Assembly: GCA_016702335.1 (NCBI GenBank)
Contig: JADJEF010000018.1
Span: forward strand, 868,001-932,000
DNA: 64,000 bases
Reading direction: 5' to 3'
DNA from: Rhodocyclaceae bacterium
Lineage (GTDB): Bacteria; Pseudomonadota; Gammaproteobacteria; Burkholderiales; Rhodocyclaceae
How positions within the stretch are numbered: position 1 is the first letter of the stretch; every line of letters begins with the position of its first letter. The notes below the pieces were generated by a model, which was given only the letters and a program-made list of their open reading frames with translations, was not told the origin of the DNA and ran no database searches. This document shows positions 38,173 through 47,177 of the stretch, in pieces. Position numbers and translations under genes: made by a program.

Positions 38173-39483
38173 CTAGCCAAGCTCTTCCATGCGCAGCTTG
38201 ATCACCGCCCGTTTGACCACCGGCAAGCTGCGAATCTTCGCGATCGCCGCGTCGACATTCTTTTCCCGCGTCAGGTGCGTGAGCATGATGATATCGGTCT
38301 GCAATTCACCCTCGGCAGGTTCGCGCTGAATCATGGCATCAATCGAGATCTGCTGATCGGCCAGAATGCGCGTGATGTCAGCGAGTACGCCCGACTTGTC
38401 ATCGACACGCAAGCGCAGGTAATACGCACTTTCCACCTCACCAATCGGCAACACCGGGGTATCGCGCAAGGCATCAGGCTGGAAGGCAAGCGAAGGCACA
38501 CGGTTCGCCGGATCAGCGGTCAGCACGCGCGAAACATCCACCAGGTCGGCAATGACGGCCGAGGCTGTTGGCTCGGCACCCGCCCCTTTGCCGTAGTAAA
38601 GCGTCGTCCCCAGCGCGTCGGCCTGAATCTGCACCGCGTTCATGGCGCCTTCCACGTTGGCGATCAGTCGCTTGGCGGGAATCAGGGTCGGATGCACGCG
38701 CAGTTCCACGCCCTCGCTGGTGCGCTTGGTAATGCCTAGCAGCTTGATGCGATAGCCCAACTGCTCAGCGTATTTGATGTCATCCGCCTCAAGTTTGCTA
38801 ATGCCCTCGATGTGCGCTTTGTCGAACTGCACCGGCGTGCCAAACGCCAGCGCCGACAGGATGGTGATCTTGTGCCCGGCATCGACGCCCTCGATATCGA
38901 AGGTCGGATCGGCTTCCGCATAACCCAGACGCTGAGCTTCCTTGAGCACGTCGGCAAAGGGCAGCCCCTTGTCGCGCATTTCGGAAAGTATGAAGTTGGT
39001 CGTGCCGTTGATGATGCCGGCGATCGACTGAATGCGGTTCGCCGTCAGGCCTTCACGCACGGCCTTGATGATCGGAATGCCACCGGCCACCGCGGCCTCA
39101 AACGCAACAATGACGCCCTTCTCGCGCGCCGCCGCAAAGATCTCATTGCCATGCACGGCGAGCAAGGCTTTGTTGGCGGTGACGACATGCTTGCCATTGG
39201 CAATGGCCTTGAGTACCAACTCCTTGGCCACACCATAGCCACCGATCAATTCGACCACGATGTCGATGTCGGGATCGCTCACCACCGAAAACGCATCGTC
39301 GGTCAGCGCCACGGTTCCGCCAGTGATCTTCTTGGCCAACTCGAGATTTTTATCGGCGACCTTGCTGATGCGGATCGGGCGCCCGGCGCGCCGAGTGATC
39401 TCGGCCTCGTTACGGCTCAACACGGCAAACGTACCACCACCCACGGTACCGATACCCAACAGACCTACATTGATTGCTTTCAT
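38173..39483 (-). CDS. hom: Homoserine dehydrogenase
   Basis: Hom reduces aspartate semialdehyde to homoserine in the threonine/methionine branch. The 436-residue protein starts MKAINVGLLGIGTVGGGTF (NAD(P) loop). It has NGTTNFILSEM, EADPTFDIEGVDAGHKI with catalytic acids and lysine, and a C-terminal ACT domain (LRLRVDDKSGVLADITRIL) for threonine feedback. It follows alaA by 33 bases in the same direction, an arrangement common in betaproteobacteria. Confidence 0.96.
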   Translation of the reverse strand: MKAINVGLLGIGTVGGGTFAVLSRNEAEITRRAGRPIRISKVADKNLELAKKITGGTVALTDDAFSVVSDPDIDIVVELIGGYGVAKELVLKAIANGKHVVTANKALLAVHGNEIFAAAREKGVIVAFEAAVAGGIPIIKAVREGLTANRIQSIAGIINGTTNFILSEMRDKGLPFADVLKEAQRLGYAEADPTFDIEGVDAGHKITILSALAFGTPVQFDKAHIEGISKLEADDIKYAEQLGYRIKLLGITKRTSEGVELRVHPTLIPAKRLIANVEGAMNAVQIQADALGTTLYYGKGAGAEPTASAVIADLVDVSRVLTADPANRVPSLAFQPDALRDTPVLPIGEVESAYYLRLRVDDKSGVLADITRILADQQISIDAMIQREPAEGELQTDIIMLTHLTREKNVDAAIAKIRSLPVVKRAVIKLRMEELG

Positions 39484-39516
39484 GCGACTCTTTCGTAAAA
39501 AACCAGAACAGACAAC

Positions 39517-40743
39517 TTAACCAGCGCAGCGCTTGCGATAGGCCTCGAGGAAACGTGCAATGCGTGCAATGGCCTCGCGCATGTCATCTTCATGCGGCAA
39601 AAAGACCAGACGGAAGTGATCGGGATGCGGCCAGTTAAAGCCCGTGCCCTGCACCAGCAACACCTTTTCCGCCACCAAAAGCTCGGCAATGAACTCCTGA
39701 TCATTGCTGATCGGATACATTTTTGGATCAAGCTTAGGAAACATGTACAGCGCGGCCTTGGGCTTGACGCAGGAAACGCCCGGAATGGCGGTGATGAGTT
39801 CATGCGCGATATCACGCTGCCGGGCCATGCGCCCACCGGGCGCGACCAGATCATTGATGCTTTGATAGCCGCCGAGCGCGGTCTGAATGCCCCACTGCGC
39901 AGGCACATTGGCACACAAGCGCATCGAGGCCAGCATATCGAGGCCCTCAATGTAGTCGCGGGCGTGCTTCTTTTCGCCTGAAACGATCAGCCAGCCGGCA
40001 CGATAGCCGCACGAGCGGTAATTTTTCGAGAGGCCGTTGAAGGTAATGGTCAGCACATCTTCCGACAGCGCCGCGATCGAGGTATGGGTCGCGCCGTCAT
40101 ACAACACCTTGTCATAGACCTCGTCGGCATAGATGATCAGATCATGCCGTCGCGCGATCTCGATCAGTTCAAGCAGCAACTCGTCGGGGTACAGCGCCCC
40201 CGTCGGATTGTTCGGGTTGATGATCACCAGTGCACGGGTATTGGGCGTGATCTTGGCGCGAATATCGGCCAGATCCGGCAACCAGCCGGCCCCCTCATCA
40301 CACAGATAATGACGCGGCGTGCCCCCGGACAAGCTTACGGCAGCCGTCCACAAGGGGTAATCCGGCGCTGGCAGCAACACCTCGTCACCGCTGTTCAACA
40401 GGGCATTCATCGACATGACGATCAGTTCCGACACGCCATTGCCGATGTAAATGTCTTCGATGCCCACCCCTTTGATGTGCTTTTGCTGGGTGTAGTGCAT
40501 CACCGCCTTGCGCGCGGAAAAGATGCCTTTCGAGTCCGAATATCCAGCGGCATTGGGCAGATTGCGAATGATGTCCTGCTGTATTTCTTCCGGTGAATCG
40601 AAGCCGAAAGGTGCCAGATTGCCGATGTTGAGCTTGATGATCTTGTGCCCTTCATCCTCCATCTGCTTGGCGCGCGCGAGTACCGGGCCACGAATGTCGT
40701 AGCAAACATTGGCCAGCTTGGCGGATTTATTGACGGGCTGCAT
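39517..40743 (-). CDS. alaA: Alanine transaminase (AlaA family)
   Basis: This PLP aminotransferase of 408 residues matches the glutamate-pyruvate transaminase AlaA: NIGNLAPFGFDSPEEI, AGYSDSKGIFSARKAV, INPNNPTGALY, YADEVYDKVLYDG, and the PLP lysine in TFNGLSKNYRSCGYRAGW (about residue 240). The start at 40743 has AAAGG upstream; an ATG at 40776 lacks a ribosome-binding site. It is upstream of hom in a probable operon. Confidence 0.9.
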   Translation of the reverse strand: MQPVNKSAKLANVCYDIRGPVLARAKQMEDEGHKIIKLNIGNLAPFGFDSPEEIQQDIIRNLPNAAGYSDSKGIFSARKAVMHYTQQKHIKGVGIEDIYIGNGVSELIVMSMNALLNSGDEVLLPAPDYPLWTAAVSLSGGTPRHYLCDEGAGWLPDLADIRAKITPNTRALVIINPNNPTGALYPDELLLELIEIARRHDLIIYADEVYDKVLYDGATHTSIAALSEDVLTITFNGLSKNYRSCGYRAGWLIVSGEKKHARDYIEGLDMLASMRLCANVPAQWGIQTALGGYQSINDLVAPGGRMARQRDIAHELITAIPGVSCVKPKAALYMFPKLDPKMYPISNDQEFIAELLVAEKVLLVQGTGFNWPHPDHFRLVFLPHEDDMREAIARIARFLEAYRKRCAG

Positions 40744-40922
40744 GGCAACGGCCTTTTTCAAATAGTTATGCTGCATTCAAACGAGCGAAGAATGCGGGCT
40801 GATTCAGGGGAAAGTTATAATCTTACTCAAGCGATTGCGGCATCGCAACGAGACTAGTGGTGCTGGAGCACCCTGCGCTCGCCTGGTTGCGCTCCCTCAC
40901 TGTAGAAATTCACCCCGATCTG

Positions 40923-41306
40923 ATGAAACTTCACGATGCTTCGAACAGCGCCCAGCACGCGTTCACCGGTTATGGCGATGGGTATGTCGTCATAGACGCA
41001 GTGACTTATCGCAGTAGCCTGATCGTCACCCCCAGCGCAGTTGATGACAGTTGGGCGGCGCGCTCCTCTGCCACACTCGACGCCAGCACGCTCGCTCCCC
41101 TTGAGCAATTCCGGGATTGCATCATCCTGCTCGGTACCGGCAGTCGCCAGCAGTTTCCGGCACCTGCCCTGCTCCGCTCGCTGGCGAGCAAAGGCATCGC
41201 CGTCGAGGTGATGGACAATTTCGCCGCCTGCCGCACCTTCAACATTTTGGCGGCGGAAGGTCGCCCGGTTGTCGCCGCACTACTCATAGGTGGCGCTAAC
41301 GCATGA
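40923..41306 (+). CDS. Mth938-like domain protein
   Basis: The 127-residue protein resembles the Mth938/NDUFAF3-like family: MKLHDASNSAQHAFTGYGDGYV, YRSSLIVTP, DCIILLGTGSRQQFP, GIAVEVMDNFAACRTFNILAAEGR. The biochemical role of bacterial members is not established. The MKLH start matches relatives; a longer start at 40857 has no support. The stop overlaps the next gene (ATGA). Confidence 0.8.
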   Translation: MKLHDASNSAQHAFTGYGDGYVVIDAVTYRSSLIVTPSAVDDSWAARSSATLDASTLAPLEQFRDCIILLGTGSRQQFPAPALLRSLASKGIAVEVMDNFAACRTFNILAAEGRPVVAALLIGGANA

Positions 41307-41680
41307 GCTCGGTCAGTATCGGACTCATTCTCGTAGCGGTGGTTTTGGGCGCAGCGGCACAGTTGCTCCTCAAGGCGGGCACCAATGCCGTCGGCCACTT
41401 CGAGTTTTTCGCCAGCAACATCGTTCCGATTGGCATGAAACTGGCCCTGCAGCCTTTCATTGTGGCAGGCATCACCTGCTACGGAATCAGCCTGGTCGTC
41501 TGGATCATGGCTTTATCGCGCGTTCCCGTGTCCATTGCTTATCCCATGGTCTCGCTGGGTTATGCGCTGAATGCGTTTATCGCCTGGCATTGGCTGGGTG
41601 AAGCGCTGTCCGCGCAGAAATTACTGGGTATCGGTTTCATCATCGTCGGCGTCGTGTTGATGACCCGCGCCCCTTCCTGA
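41303..41680 (+). CDS. SMR/EamA-type small membrane transporter, ArnE-like
   Basis: The 125-residue protein has four hydrophobic helices (LILVAVVLGAAAQLLLKAG, FIVAGITCYGISLVVWIMAL, IAYPMVSLGYALNAFIAW, LLGIGFIIVGVVLMTRAPS). The pattern resembles ArnE/EmrE-type proteins that move lipid-linked sugars or drugs. An ArnD-like protein is encoded 24 bases downstream, which favours a lipid-carrier role over drug efflux. Confidence 0.75.
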   Translation: MSSVSIGLILVAVVLGAAAQLLLKAGTNAVGHFEFFASNIVPIGMKLALQPFIVAGITCYGISLVVWIMALSRVPVSIAYPMVSLGYALNAFIAWHWLGEALSAQKLLGIGFIIVGVVLMTRAPS

Positions 41681-41704
41681 GCACCTCATCCTTCGCTACG
41701 CCCC

Positions 41705-42628
41705 ATGCAACTCGCCCTGAAAGTCAATGTCGAGACCTATCGAGGAACCCTGCAGGGCGTTCCTCGCCTGGTTGATATCCTGCGTCGCCATCAGGCCAAT
41801 GCCACGTTCTGCTTTGCTCTGGGCCCTGACCAGACCGGGCGCATGCCAAAGCGTGACGGCTCATCAGTGGCAAAAACCGGAGAAACCATCTCCCGCCTCA
41901 AGCGCTACGGGTTCAAGTCGCTGATGTTTGGCAACACCCTGCCCGGCCCAGATATCGGCAAGCGCTGTGTCAGCATACTTACCGGAACCGCCAGTGCGGG
42001 CTTCGAAACCGCCATACACGGGTGGAATGTTGCGCGCTGGCAAGCCGGTGTCGACCGTGCTGACGGCGTCTGGACCGAAATCGAAATGCGCCGCGCCCAT
42101 GAGCGCTATGCGGAGATTTTTGGTGTGGATGCCCACGGTCACGCCGCCCCCGGTTGGCAGATGAATCCGCATGCCTTGCGCCTGACGCAACGACTCGGTT
42201 ATCAGTGGGCCTCGGATTGCCGGGGCACGCACCCCTTTATACCGGTCTGGAATGCCGAGATTGTCCGCTGCCCACAACTGCCCACGACCTTGCCTGCGCT
42301 TGCCGAACTGGTTGGCTTTGATAACGTCAGCGCAGAGAACGCCCACATGGCCTTGTTGCAGCGCACAGCGAACAAACCCGAGACAGGGCATGTTCTGACC
42401 CTGCATGCCGAGTTGGAAGGCTTGCGCTTTTCCGACAGCTTCGAGCTACTACTCACCGGCCTGCGCGAACAAGGCTACGAACTGGTGTCGCTCGGACAAA
42501 TGCGCGCCACGCTGAACATCAACGAACTACCACGCCATGAAGTCAGTGTCGGCACGCCAGCCGGCTGTGCGTGGCCCATGCTCGTGCAAGGAGACGAATT
42601 TCTCGCCCAATGGAAGGACGCCGCATGA
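41705..42628 (+). CDS. ArnD-like polysaccharide deacetylase homologue with altered active site
   Basis: The 307-residue protein aligns with ArnD-type deacetylases (RGT-GVPRLVDILRRH, NIxxR-like spacing, APGWQMNPHALRLTQRLGY, SDCRGTHPFIPVW, QLPTTLPALAELVGFD, LTLHAELEG). In the usual IDVDTxRGT motif both aspartates are changed (VNVETYRGT). In the usual HAWDHHxWQ motif only the first histidine remains (HGWNVARWQ). These residues bind the metal and act in catalysis, so the protein may be inactive or have a changed chemistry. The frame is otherwise intact and coupled to the next gene by ATGA. Confidence 0.75.
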   Translation: MQLALKVNVETYRGTLQGVPRLVDILRRHQANATFCFALGPDQTGRMPKRDGSSVAKTGETISRLKRYGFKSLMFGNTLPGPDIGKRCVSILTGTASAGFETAIHGWNVARWQAGVDRADGVWTEIEMRRAHERYAEIFGVDAHGHAAPGWQMNPHALRLTQRLGYQWASDCRGTHPFIPVWNAEIVRCPQLPTTLPALAELVGFDNVSAENAHMALLQRTANKPETGHVLTLHAELEGLRFSDSFELLLTGLREQGYELVSLGQMRATLNINELPRHEVSVGTPAGCAWPMLVQGDEFLAQWKDAA

Positions 42629-43113
42629 CTGCCCAGAACCCCGATTCCAGCGCCGTATCGCTCATTGGACGACCCATTCCGGATTTTGTCGCCGAAAGTA
42701 CCGGCGGCAGCACGTCGCGCATGGCACTGCATGGCCGCCCCTTCGTGCTTTACTTCTACCCAAAGGACAACACGCCGGGCTGTACCACCGAAGCCCTGCA
42801 GTTCCGGGATCAGTTCGCCCGGTTCGGGCAATGCAACTGCACGATTTTCGGCATCTCCCGAGATTCCCTGAAGTCACACAAAGGCTTTAAAGAAAAACTT
42901 GGCCTGCCCTTCGAGTTGATCGCGGATACCGACGAAACGCTGTGCCGGATGTTTGACGTCATCAAGACAAAGAATATGTATGGCAAACAGGTTCAGGGCA
43001 TCGAACGCAGCACCTTCCTGATCGACGGGGCCGGTGTCGTGCGTGGAGAATGGCGCAAGGTAAAGGCCGATGGACATGCACAGGAAGTCCTCTGCGCACT
43101 CTCTAGCCTTTAG
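42625..43113 (+). CDS. bcp: Peroxiredoxin, BCP/PrxQ type
   Basis: The 162-residue thiol peroxidase has its peroxidatic cysteine at C53 in DNTPGCTTEALQFRD. The second cysteine usually found five residues later (TTEGCxFRD) is absent, although a QCNC pair follows near residues 70-73. Other family marks are LYFYPKDNTPGC, ISRDSLKSHKGFKEK and ERSTFLIDGAG. It overlaps the ArnD-like gene by ATGA. Confidence 0.9.
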   Translation: MTAQNPDSSAVSLIGRPIPDFVAESTGGSTSRMALHGRPFVLYFYPKDNTPGCTTEALQFRDQFARFGQCNCTIFGISRDSLKSHKGFKEKLGLPFELIADTDETLCRMFDVIKTKNMYGKQVQGIERSTFLIDGAGVVRGEWRKVKADGHAQEVLCALSSL

Positions 43114-43235
43114 CAAAGCGCCGATCTGAGGCGCAATCGGGCCTGTCTTCAGGCACTTGCCCGTGCGGGTGGGTGGCTATCGTGGTCACGCTGATCACCG
43201 GTATCCCCCTAAACCTGTCTGCGAGGTGCCCCCAA

Positions 43236-44732
43236 GTGAACGCCACCCGTGCTACCCGTACCACCCAAGCCGCTAAAGCGCCGAAAGAACGCGCTTCATC
43301 CGCTGCCTCGTCGAGCGGCAAGACACCGAAGACGAAGATATTCATCCTCGACACCAATGTCTTGATGCATGATCCGACGAGCCTTTACCGGTTCGAGGAG
43401 CACGACGTGTTCGTGCCCATCATGACGCTGGAAGAGCTCGACAACAATAAAAAAGGGATGTCGGAAGTCGCGCGCAACGCCCGTCAGGCCAGTCGCACGC
43501 TCGATGAAATCGTCTCCGGCCTGGAAGACGGCATCACCAAGGGCATCGACCTGACCACCCCCTCGCACAAGTTGGCCACGGGACGTCTCTTCCTGCAGAC
43601 CGAGGCGATCAGCAGCGTCCTGCCCTCGTCCATGCCCACGGCCAAGGCAGACAATCAGATTCTGGCTGTGGTGATGCACTTGGGTGAGAAGTTCCCCAAG
43701 CGCCACGTCATTCTGGTGACGAAAGACATCAACATGCGCATCAAGGCCCGCGCGCTCGGCCTGGAAGCGCAGGACTATTTCAACGACAAGGTACTGGAAG
43801 ATACCGACCTGCTGTACACCGGCACTCGCGAACTGCCCGCCAACTTTTGGGATACCCACAGCAAGGGCCTGGAGTCCTGGAAAAAGGAATCACGCACCTA
43901 CTACCGCGTTCAGGGCCCGCTGTGCCGTAACTTCGCCATCAACGAATTCGTCTGGCAAGATGGCGCGCAACCGCTGCAAGCCTGGGTGCGCAGTGCCACC
44001 GGCAACACGGCGGAACTCGAGACACTGATCGACTACTCGCATCAGAAAAATGCCGTCTGGGGCATTACGGCACGCAATCGCGAGCAGAATTTCGCGCTTA
44101 ATCTCCTGATGAACCCCGAGATCGACTTCGTCACGCTGCTCGGTACTGCCGGAACCGGCAAGACCCTATTGACCCTGGCCTCGGCCCTCACACAGACCCT
44201 CGAAGACAAGCGCTTTTCCGAGATTATTTTCACCCGTGTGACGGTGCCGGTCGGAGAAGACATCGGCTTCCTGCCGGGTACCGAAGAGGAAAAGATGACA
44301 CCGTGGATGGGCGCCCTGGAAGACAATCTGGATGTGCTCAACAAGCCACTGGACAGCAGCGGGGCAAGCGGTACCAGCACCAGCAGCGATTGGGGGCGCG
44401 CCGCGACGAATGACTTGATCCGCAGCCGCATCAAGGTGAAATCACTCAATTTCATGCGTGGCCGCACCTTCCTGAATAAATTCCTCATCATCGACGAAGC
44501 GCAGAATCTGACGCCCAAGCAGATGAAGACATTGATTACGCGCGCCGGGCCAGGAACAAAGGTGGTATGTCTGGGCAACATTGCCCAGATTGACACACCG
44601 TACCTCACCGAAGGCAGTTCCGGCCTGACTTATGTCGTCGATCGTTTCAAAGGCTGGGATCACTCAGGGCATGTCACCCTGCAGCGCGGCGAACGCTCAC
44701 GACTCGCTGATCACGCGGGCGAGGTGCTGTAG
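43236..44732 (+). CDS. PhoH-family ATPase with N-terminal PIN domain (PhoH2/YlaK type)
   Basis: The 498-residue protein joins a PIN-type RNase domain (KIFILDTNVLMHDPTSLYRF, about residues 30-170) to a PhoH ATPase. Walker A is LLGTAGTGKTLLTLAS (about 302-317) and Walker B is FLIIDEAQNLTPKQMK. Related two-domain proteins unwind and cut RNA. A GTG at 43236 has GAGGTG about 9 bases upstream and is preferred; an in-frame GTG at 43173 would add 21 residues. The gene converges with dnaB. Confidence 0.88.
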   Translation: MNATRATRTTQAAKAPKERASSAASSSGKTPKTKIFILDTNVLMHDPTSLYRFEEHDVFVPIMTLEELDNNKKGMSEVARNARQASRTLDEIVSGLEDGITKGIDLTTPSHKLATGRLFLQTEAISSVLPSSMPTAKADNQILAVVMHLGEKFPKRHVILVTKDINMRIKARALGLEAQDYFNDKVLEDTDLLYTGTRELPANFWDTHSKGLESWKKESRTYYRVQGPLCRNFAINEFVWQDGAQPLQAWVRSATGNTAELETLIDYSHQKNAVWGITARNREQNFALNLLMNPEIDFVTLLGTAGTGKTLLTLASALTQTLEDKRFSEIIFTRVTVPVGEDIGFLPGTEEEKMTPWMGALEDNLDVLNKPLDSSGASGTSTSSDWGRAATNDLIRSRIKVKSLNFMRGRTFLNKFLIIDEAQNLTPKQMKTLITRAGPGTKVVCLGNIAQIDTPYLTEGSSGLTYVVDRFKGWDHSGHVTLQRGERSRLADHAGEVL

Positions 44733-44751
44733 GGGCGACGGTAAAGGAAAT

Positions 44752-44778
44752 CGCCGTCTTACCAGCGCCGACTTGCGG
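44752..44778 (+). repeat. 27-bp dispersed repeat, copy 12 (left half of inverted pair)
   Basis: Perfect consensus, plus orientation, quartet CTTA, with AAT before and A after. It faces copy 13 across five bases. Confidence 0.92.
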
Positions 44779-44805
44779 ATATTCCGCCTTGTCGGCGCTG
44801 GAAAT
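44759..44805. terminator. Hairpin formed by an inverted pair of dispersed repeats
   Basis: CCAGCGCCGAC (44762-44772) pairs perfectly with GTCGGCGCTGG (44791-44801), and GCGGA/TCCGC extends the stem toward a short loop. It lies between the convergent phoH-like and dnaB genes, where such a hairpin could stop or insulate transcription from both sides. No long U-run follows. Confidence 0.7.
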
Positions 44806-44810
44806 GCCGG
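44784..44810 (-). repeat. 27-bp dispersed repeat, copy 13 (right half of inverted pair, diverged)
   Basis: Minus orientation. The core CCAGCGCCGAC is intact, but the left end and quartet are degenerate and the right end reads AAGGCGG. Confidence 0.65.
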
Positions 44811-44817
44811 CTTCCGC

Positions 44818-46245
44818 TTACTGGTAGCCGCTGCCTGAGGCGTGGTTGGCGAACTTGGTGTACTCACCCAGGAAGCTCAGTCGCACGGTCCCCACGGCAC
44901 CGTTTCGGTGCTTGCCGATGATCGCCTCGGCAGTTCCCTTTTCTTGCGTGTCGGGCTTGTAGTACTCCTCGCGGTACATCATGATGATGATGTCCGCGTC
45001 CTGCTCGATCGCGCCGGATTCACGCAAGTCGCTCATGAGCGGGCGCTTGTCGTTACGTTCCTCCACCTTGCGCGAGAGCTGAGAGAGCGCAATGATCGGC
45101 ACTTCGAGCTCTTTCGCGAGCGATTTGATCGAGCGGGAAATTTCGGAAAGTTCCGTGGCGCGGTTCTCGGTATGACGCGATGAGCTCATCAACTGAATGT
45201 AGTCAATCACGATGAGCCCGAGCTTGCCATATTGCCGATGCAGGCGACGCGCCCGCGCGCGCAAGTCGGTTGGGCTGATGGAGCCGGTTTCGTCGATATG
45301 AATCGGCGCTTCATGCAGCTTGCCCAGCGCCATGGTCAGACGATCCCAATCGTCGTCGGTCAGCTTGCCGTTGCGCAGTTTTCCCTGCTCGATCCGCCCA
45401 ACCGATGACATGAATCGCATAGCCAGCTGCGGGCCAGACATTTCGAGACTGAAAATAGCCACAGGCAGGCCCACGTCAACGCCCACGTGTTCGGCAATAT
45501 TCAAGGCGAACGCGGTCTTTCCCATCGAGGGGCGGCCGGCGACGACGATCATGTCACCTGGCTGCAGGCCGGAGGTCATACGATCCAGATCCACAAACCC
45601 AGTAGGAACACCAGTAATGTCGCTGGCGCTATCGCGCGCCAGCAAGGTCTCGATTTGCTCGACGACCTGCCCCGTGAGGGTGTCGATCTTGACAAAGCCC
45701 TGACCAGTGCGCGCGCCCGTCTCGGCAATCTCGAAAACCCGTCGCTCAGCCTCGTCAAGGAGGTCTTTGGTATCGCGGCCCGCTGGATTGAGGGCCATAC
45801 CGGAAATCTCGTCGCCCACCGTCACCAAGCGTCGCAACACTGCCCGGTCACGAACAATCTCGGCGTAGCGCCGAATATTGGCGGCAGAGGGCGTGGCATT
45901 GGCAATCTCTGCCAGATACGCGAGCCCTCCGGTTTGATCCGCTTCGTTACTGTGCTCAATCGACTCGAATACCGTAACCACATCGGCCGGCTTCGCGGCC
46001 TGACACAGCTTGCCGATATGGCGGAAGATGCGCCGATGGTCATCGCGATAAAAATCGCCCTCGACCACCACGTCAGCGATACGGTCCCAGGCGCTGTTGT
46101 CTAGCAGCAAGCCACCAATCAGCGATTGCTCGGCCTCGACCGAGTGTGGCGGCAGTTTCAGTGCGGAAAGCTGAGGATCTACCGACGTGCCGGAACCATA
46201 CGAGGACGAGAAATTGGCGTCACGCGAGGTTTTTACTTGGGCCAT
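44818..46245 (-). CDS. dnaB: Replicative DNA helicase
   Basis: DnaB unwinds DNA at the replication fork. The 475-residue protein has the N-terminal collar (LPPHSVEAEQSLIGGLLLD), Walker A in VVAGRPSMGKTAFALNIAEH (about residue 240), SLEMSGPQLAMRFM, LIVIDYIQLM (Walker B) and the C-terminal SDLRESGAIEQDADIIIMMYR. It follows the rpsF-priB-rpsR-rplI cluster, as in many proteobacteria, with a terminator between. Confidence 0.96.
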   Translation of the reverse strand: MAQVKTSRDANFSSSYGSGTSVDPQLSALKLPPHSVEAEQSLIGGLLLDNSAWDRIADVVVEGDFYRDDHRRIFRHIGKLCQAAKPADVVTVFESIEHSNEADQTGGLAYLAEIANATPSAANIRRYAEIVRDRAVLRRLVTVGDEISGMALNPAGRDTKDLLDEAERRVFEIAETGARTGQGFVKIDTLTGQVVEQIETLLARDSASDITGVPTGFVDLDRMTSGLQPGDMIVVAGRPSMGKTAFALNIAEHVGVDVGLPVAIFSLEMSGPQLAMRFMSSVGRIEQGKLRNGKLTDDDWDRLTMALGKLHEAPIHIDETGSISPTDLRARARRLHRQYGKLGLIVIDYIQLMSSSRHTENRATELSEISRSIKSLAKELEVPIIALSQLSRKVEERNDKRPLMSDLRESGAIEQDADIIIMMYREEYYKPDTQEKGTAEAIIGKHRNGAVGTVRLSFLGEYTKFANHASGSGYQ

Positions 46246-46370
46246 GGCGGGTCTTTCTGAAAGCAGTTCGGCAACAACAGGTTCGAGCGCCCGAGTCTAA
46301 CGAGCTCGCTTGGCGTTGGTAAGAGAACAAGCTGTGGATATCTTGGGGATAGGCTGTGCAAAAGTGCACC

Positions 46371-46412
46371 GCAAAAAAGCAAACGGGGTGACCGCCTCGC
46401 AGCCACCCCGTC
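46371..46412 (-). terminator. Intrinsic terminator after rplI
   Basis: On the minus strand ACGGGGTG pairs with CACCCCGT over a 13-base loop and is followed by TTGCTTTTTT. It lies about 20 bases past the rplI stop. Confidence 0.85.
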
Positions 46413-46431
46413 GCCAGCTACTTGTTACTGC

Positions 46432-46881
46432 TTAGTGTTCGCCGAGCACGGATACCGTGATCTTGGCTACCACTTCAGTGTGCAGCGCGACTTCCATATG
46501 GTTGTCGCCAACAATCTTGATCGGACCTTCCGGCATACGGATCATGGCGCGTTCCACATCGTGCCCCAACGCCTTGAGCGCGTCGGCAATGTCAAAATTG
46601 CTCACCGAGCCAAACAGACGACCATCCACACCTGCCTTGCGTGTGATTTGAACCATCAGGCCGTCCATCTTGGCGGCTTGCGCTTGCGATTCCGCCAGTT
46701 TCTCGGCAGCGGCCTTTTCCAACTCGGCGCGCTTCTCTTCGAACAACTTGCGATTCGATTCGGTTGCACGCTTAGCCTTGCCCTGGGGGATCAGGAAGTT
46801 GCGGGCGTAGCCGTCCTTGACTTTGACCACATCGCCCAAGCCACCGAGATTGACCACTTTTTCCATCAGAATGATTTGCAT
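46432..46881 (-). CDS. rplI: 50S ribosomal protein L9
   Basis: L9 (149 residues) binds 23S rRNA near the base of the L1 stalk. MQIILMEKVVNLGGLGDVV and VKDGYARNFLIPQGKAKRAT form the typical N-domain, followed by the long connecting helix and the C-domain (TRKAGVDGRLFGSVSNFDIADAL). It is the last gene of the rpsF cluster. Confidence 0.97.
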   Translation of the reverse strand: MQIILMEKVVNLGGLGDVVKVKDGYARNFLIPQGKAKRATESNRKLFEEKRAELEKAAAEKLAESQAQAAKMDGLMVQITRKAGVDGRLFGSVSNFDIADALKALGHDVERAMIRMPEGPIKIVGDNHMEVALHTEVVAKITVSVLGEH

Positions 46882-46895
46882 GGTGCTCTCCTCGC

Positions 46896-47177
46896 TTACA
46901 GGTGCAGATCGGTGTAGGGCATCAATGCCAGAAAACGCGCGCGCTTGATCGCGGTCGACAGCTGACGCTGGTAGCCAGTACGAGTACCGGTGATGCGTGC
47001 GGGCATGATCTTGGCGTTCTCGGTGATGAAATCCTTGAGAATTTCAACGTCCTTGTAATCCACATGCTCGATCTTTTCGGCGGTAAAGCGGCAGAACTTG
47101 CGTCGCTTGAACAAATTATTACGACCCTTGTCGTCTTTCTTCTTCAGACCTGCCTTGCCTTTGGGTTTAAAAGCCAT
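46896..47177 (-). CDS. rpsR: 30S ribosomal protein S18
   Basis: S18 binds next to S6 on the platform of the 30S subunit. The 93-residue protein carries FKRRKFCRFTAEKIEHVDYKD and ILPARITGTRTGYQRQLSTAIKRARFLALMPY-like features (here KIMPARITGTRTG, then RQLSTAIKRARFLALMPY). The N-terminus (MAFKPKGKAGLKKKDDKGR) is somewhat extended. Its start overlaps the end of priB by 11 bases. Confidence 0.96.
   Translation of the reverse strand: MAFKPKGKAGLKKKDDKGRNNLFKRRKFCRFTAEKIEHVDYKDVEILKDFITENAKIMPARITGTRTGYQRQLSTAIKRARFLALMPYTDLHL

Noticed and set aside
38848..38872. Partial match to the dispersed repeat (CCAGCGCCGACAGG) in hom
   Set aside because: Only the middle 11 bases match, both ends fail, and the protein segment (LSALAFGTPVQF) is ordinary hom sequence.
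45241..45275. CGCAAGTCGG in dnaB as another repeat copy
   Set aside because: Only ten bases agree and the remaining positions differ; not counted.
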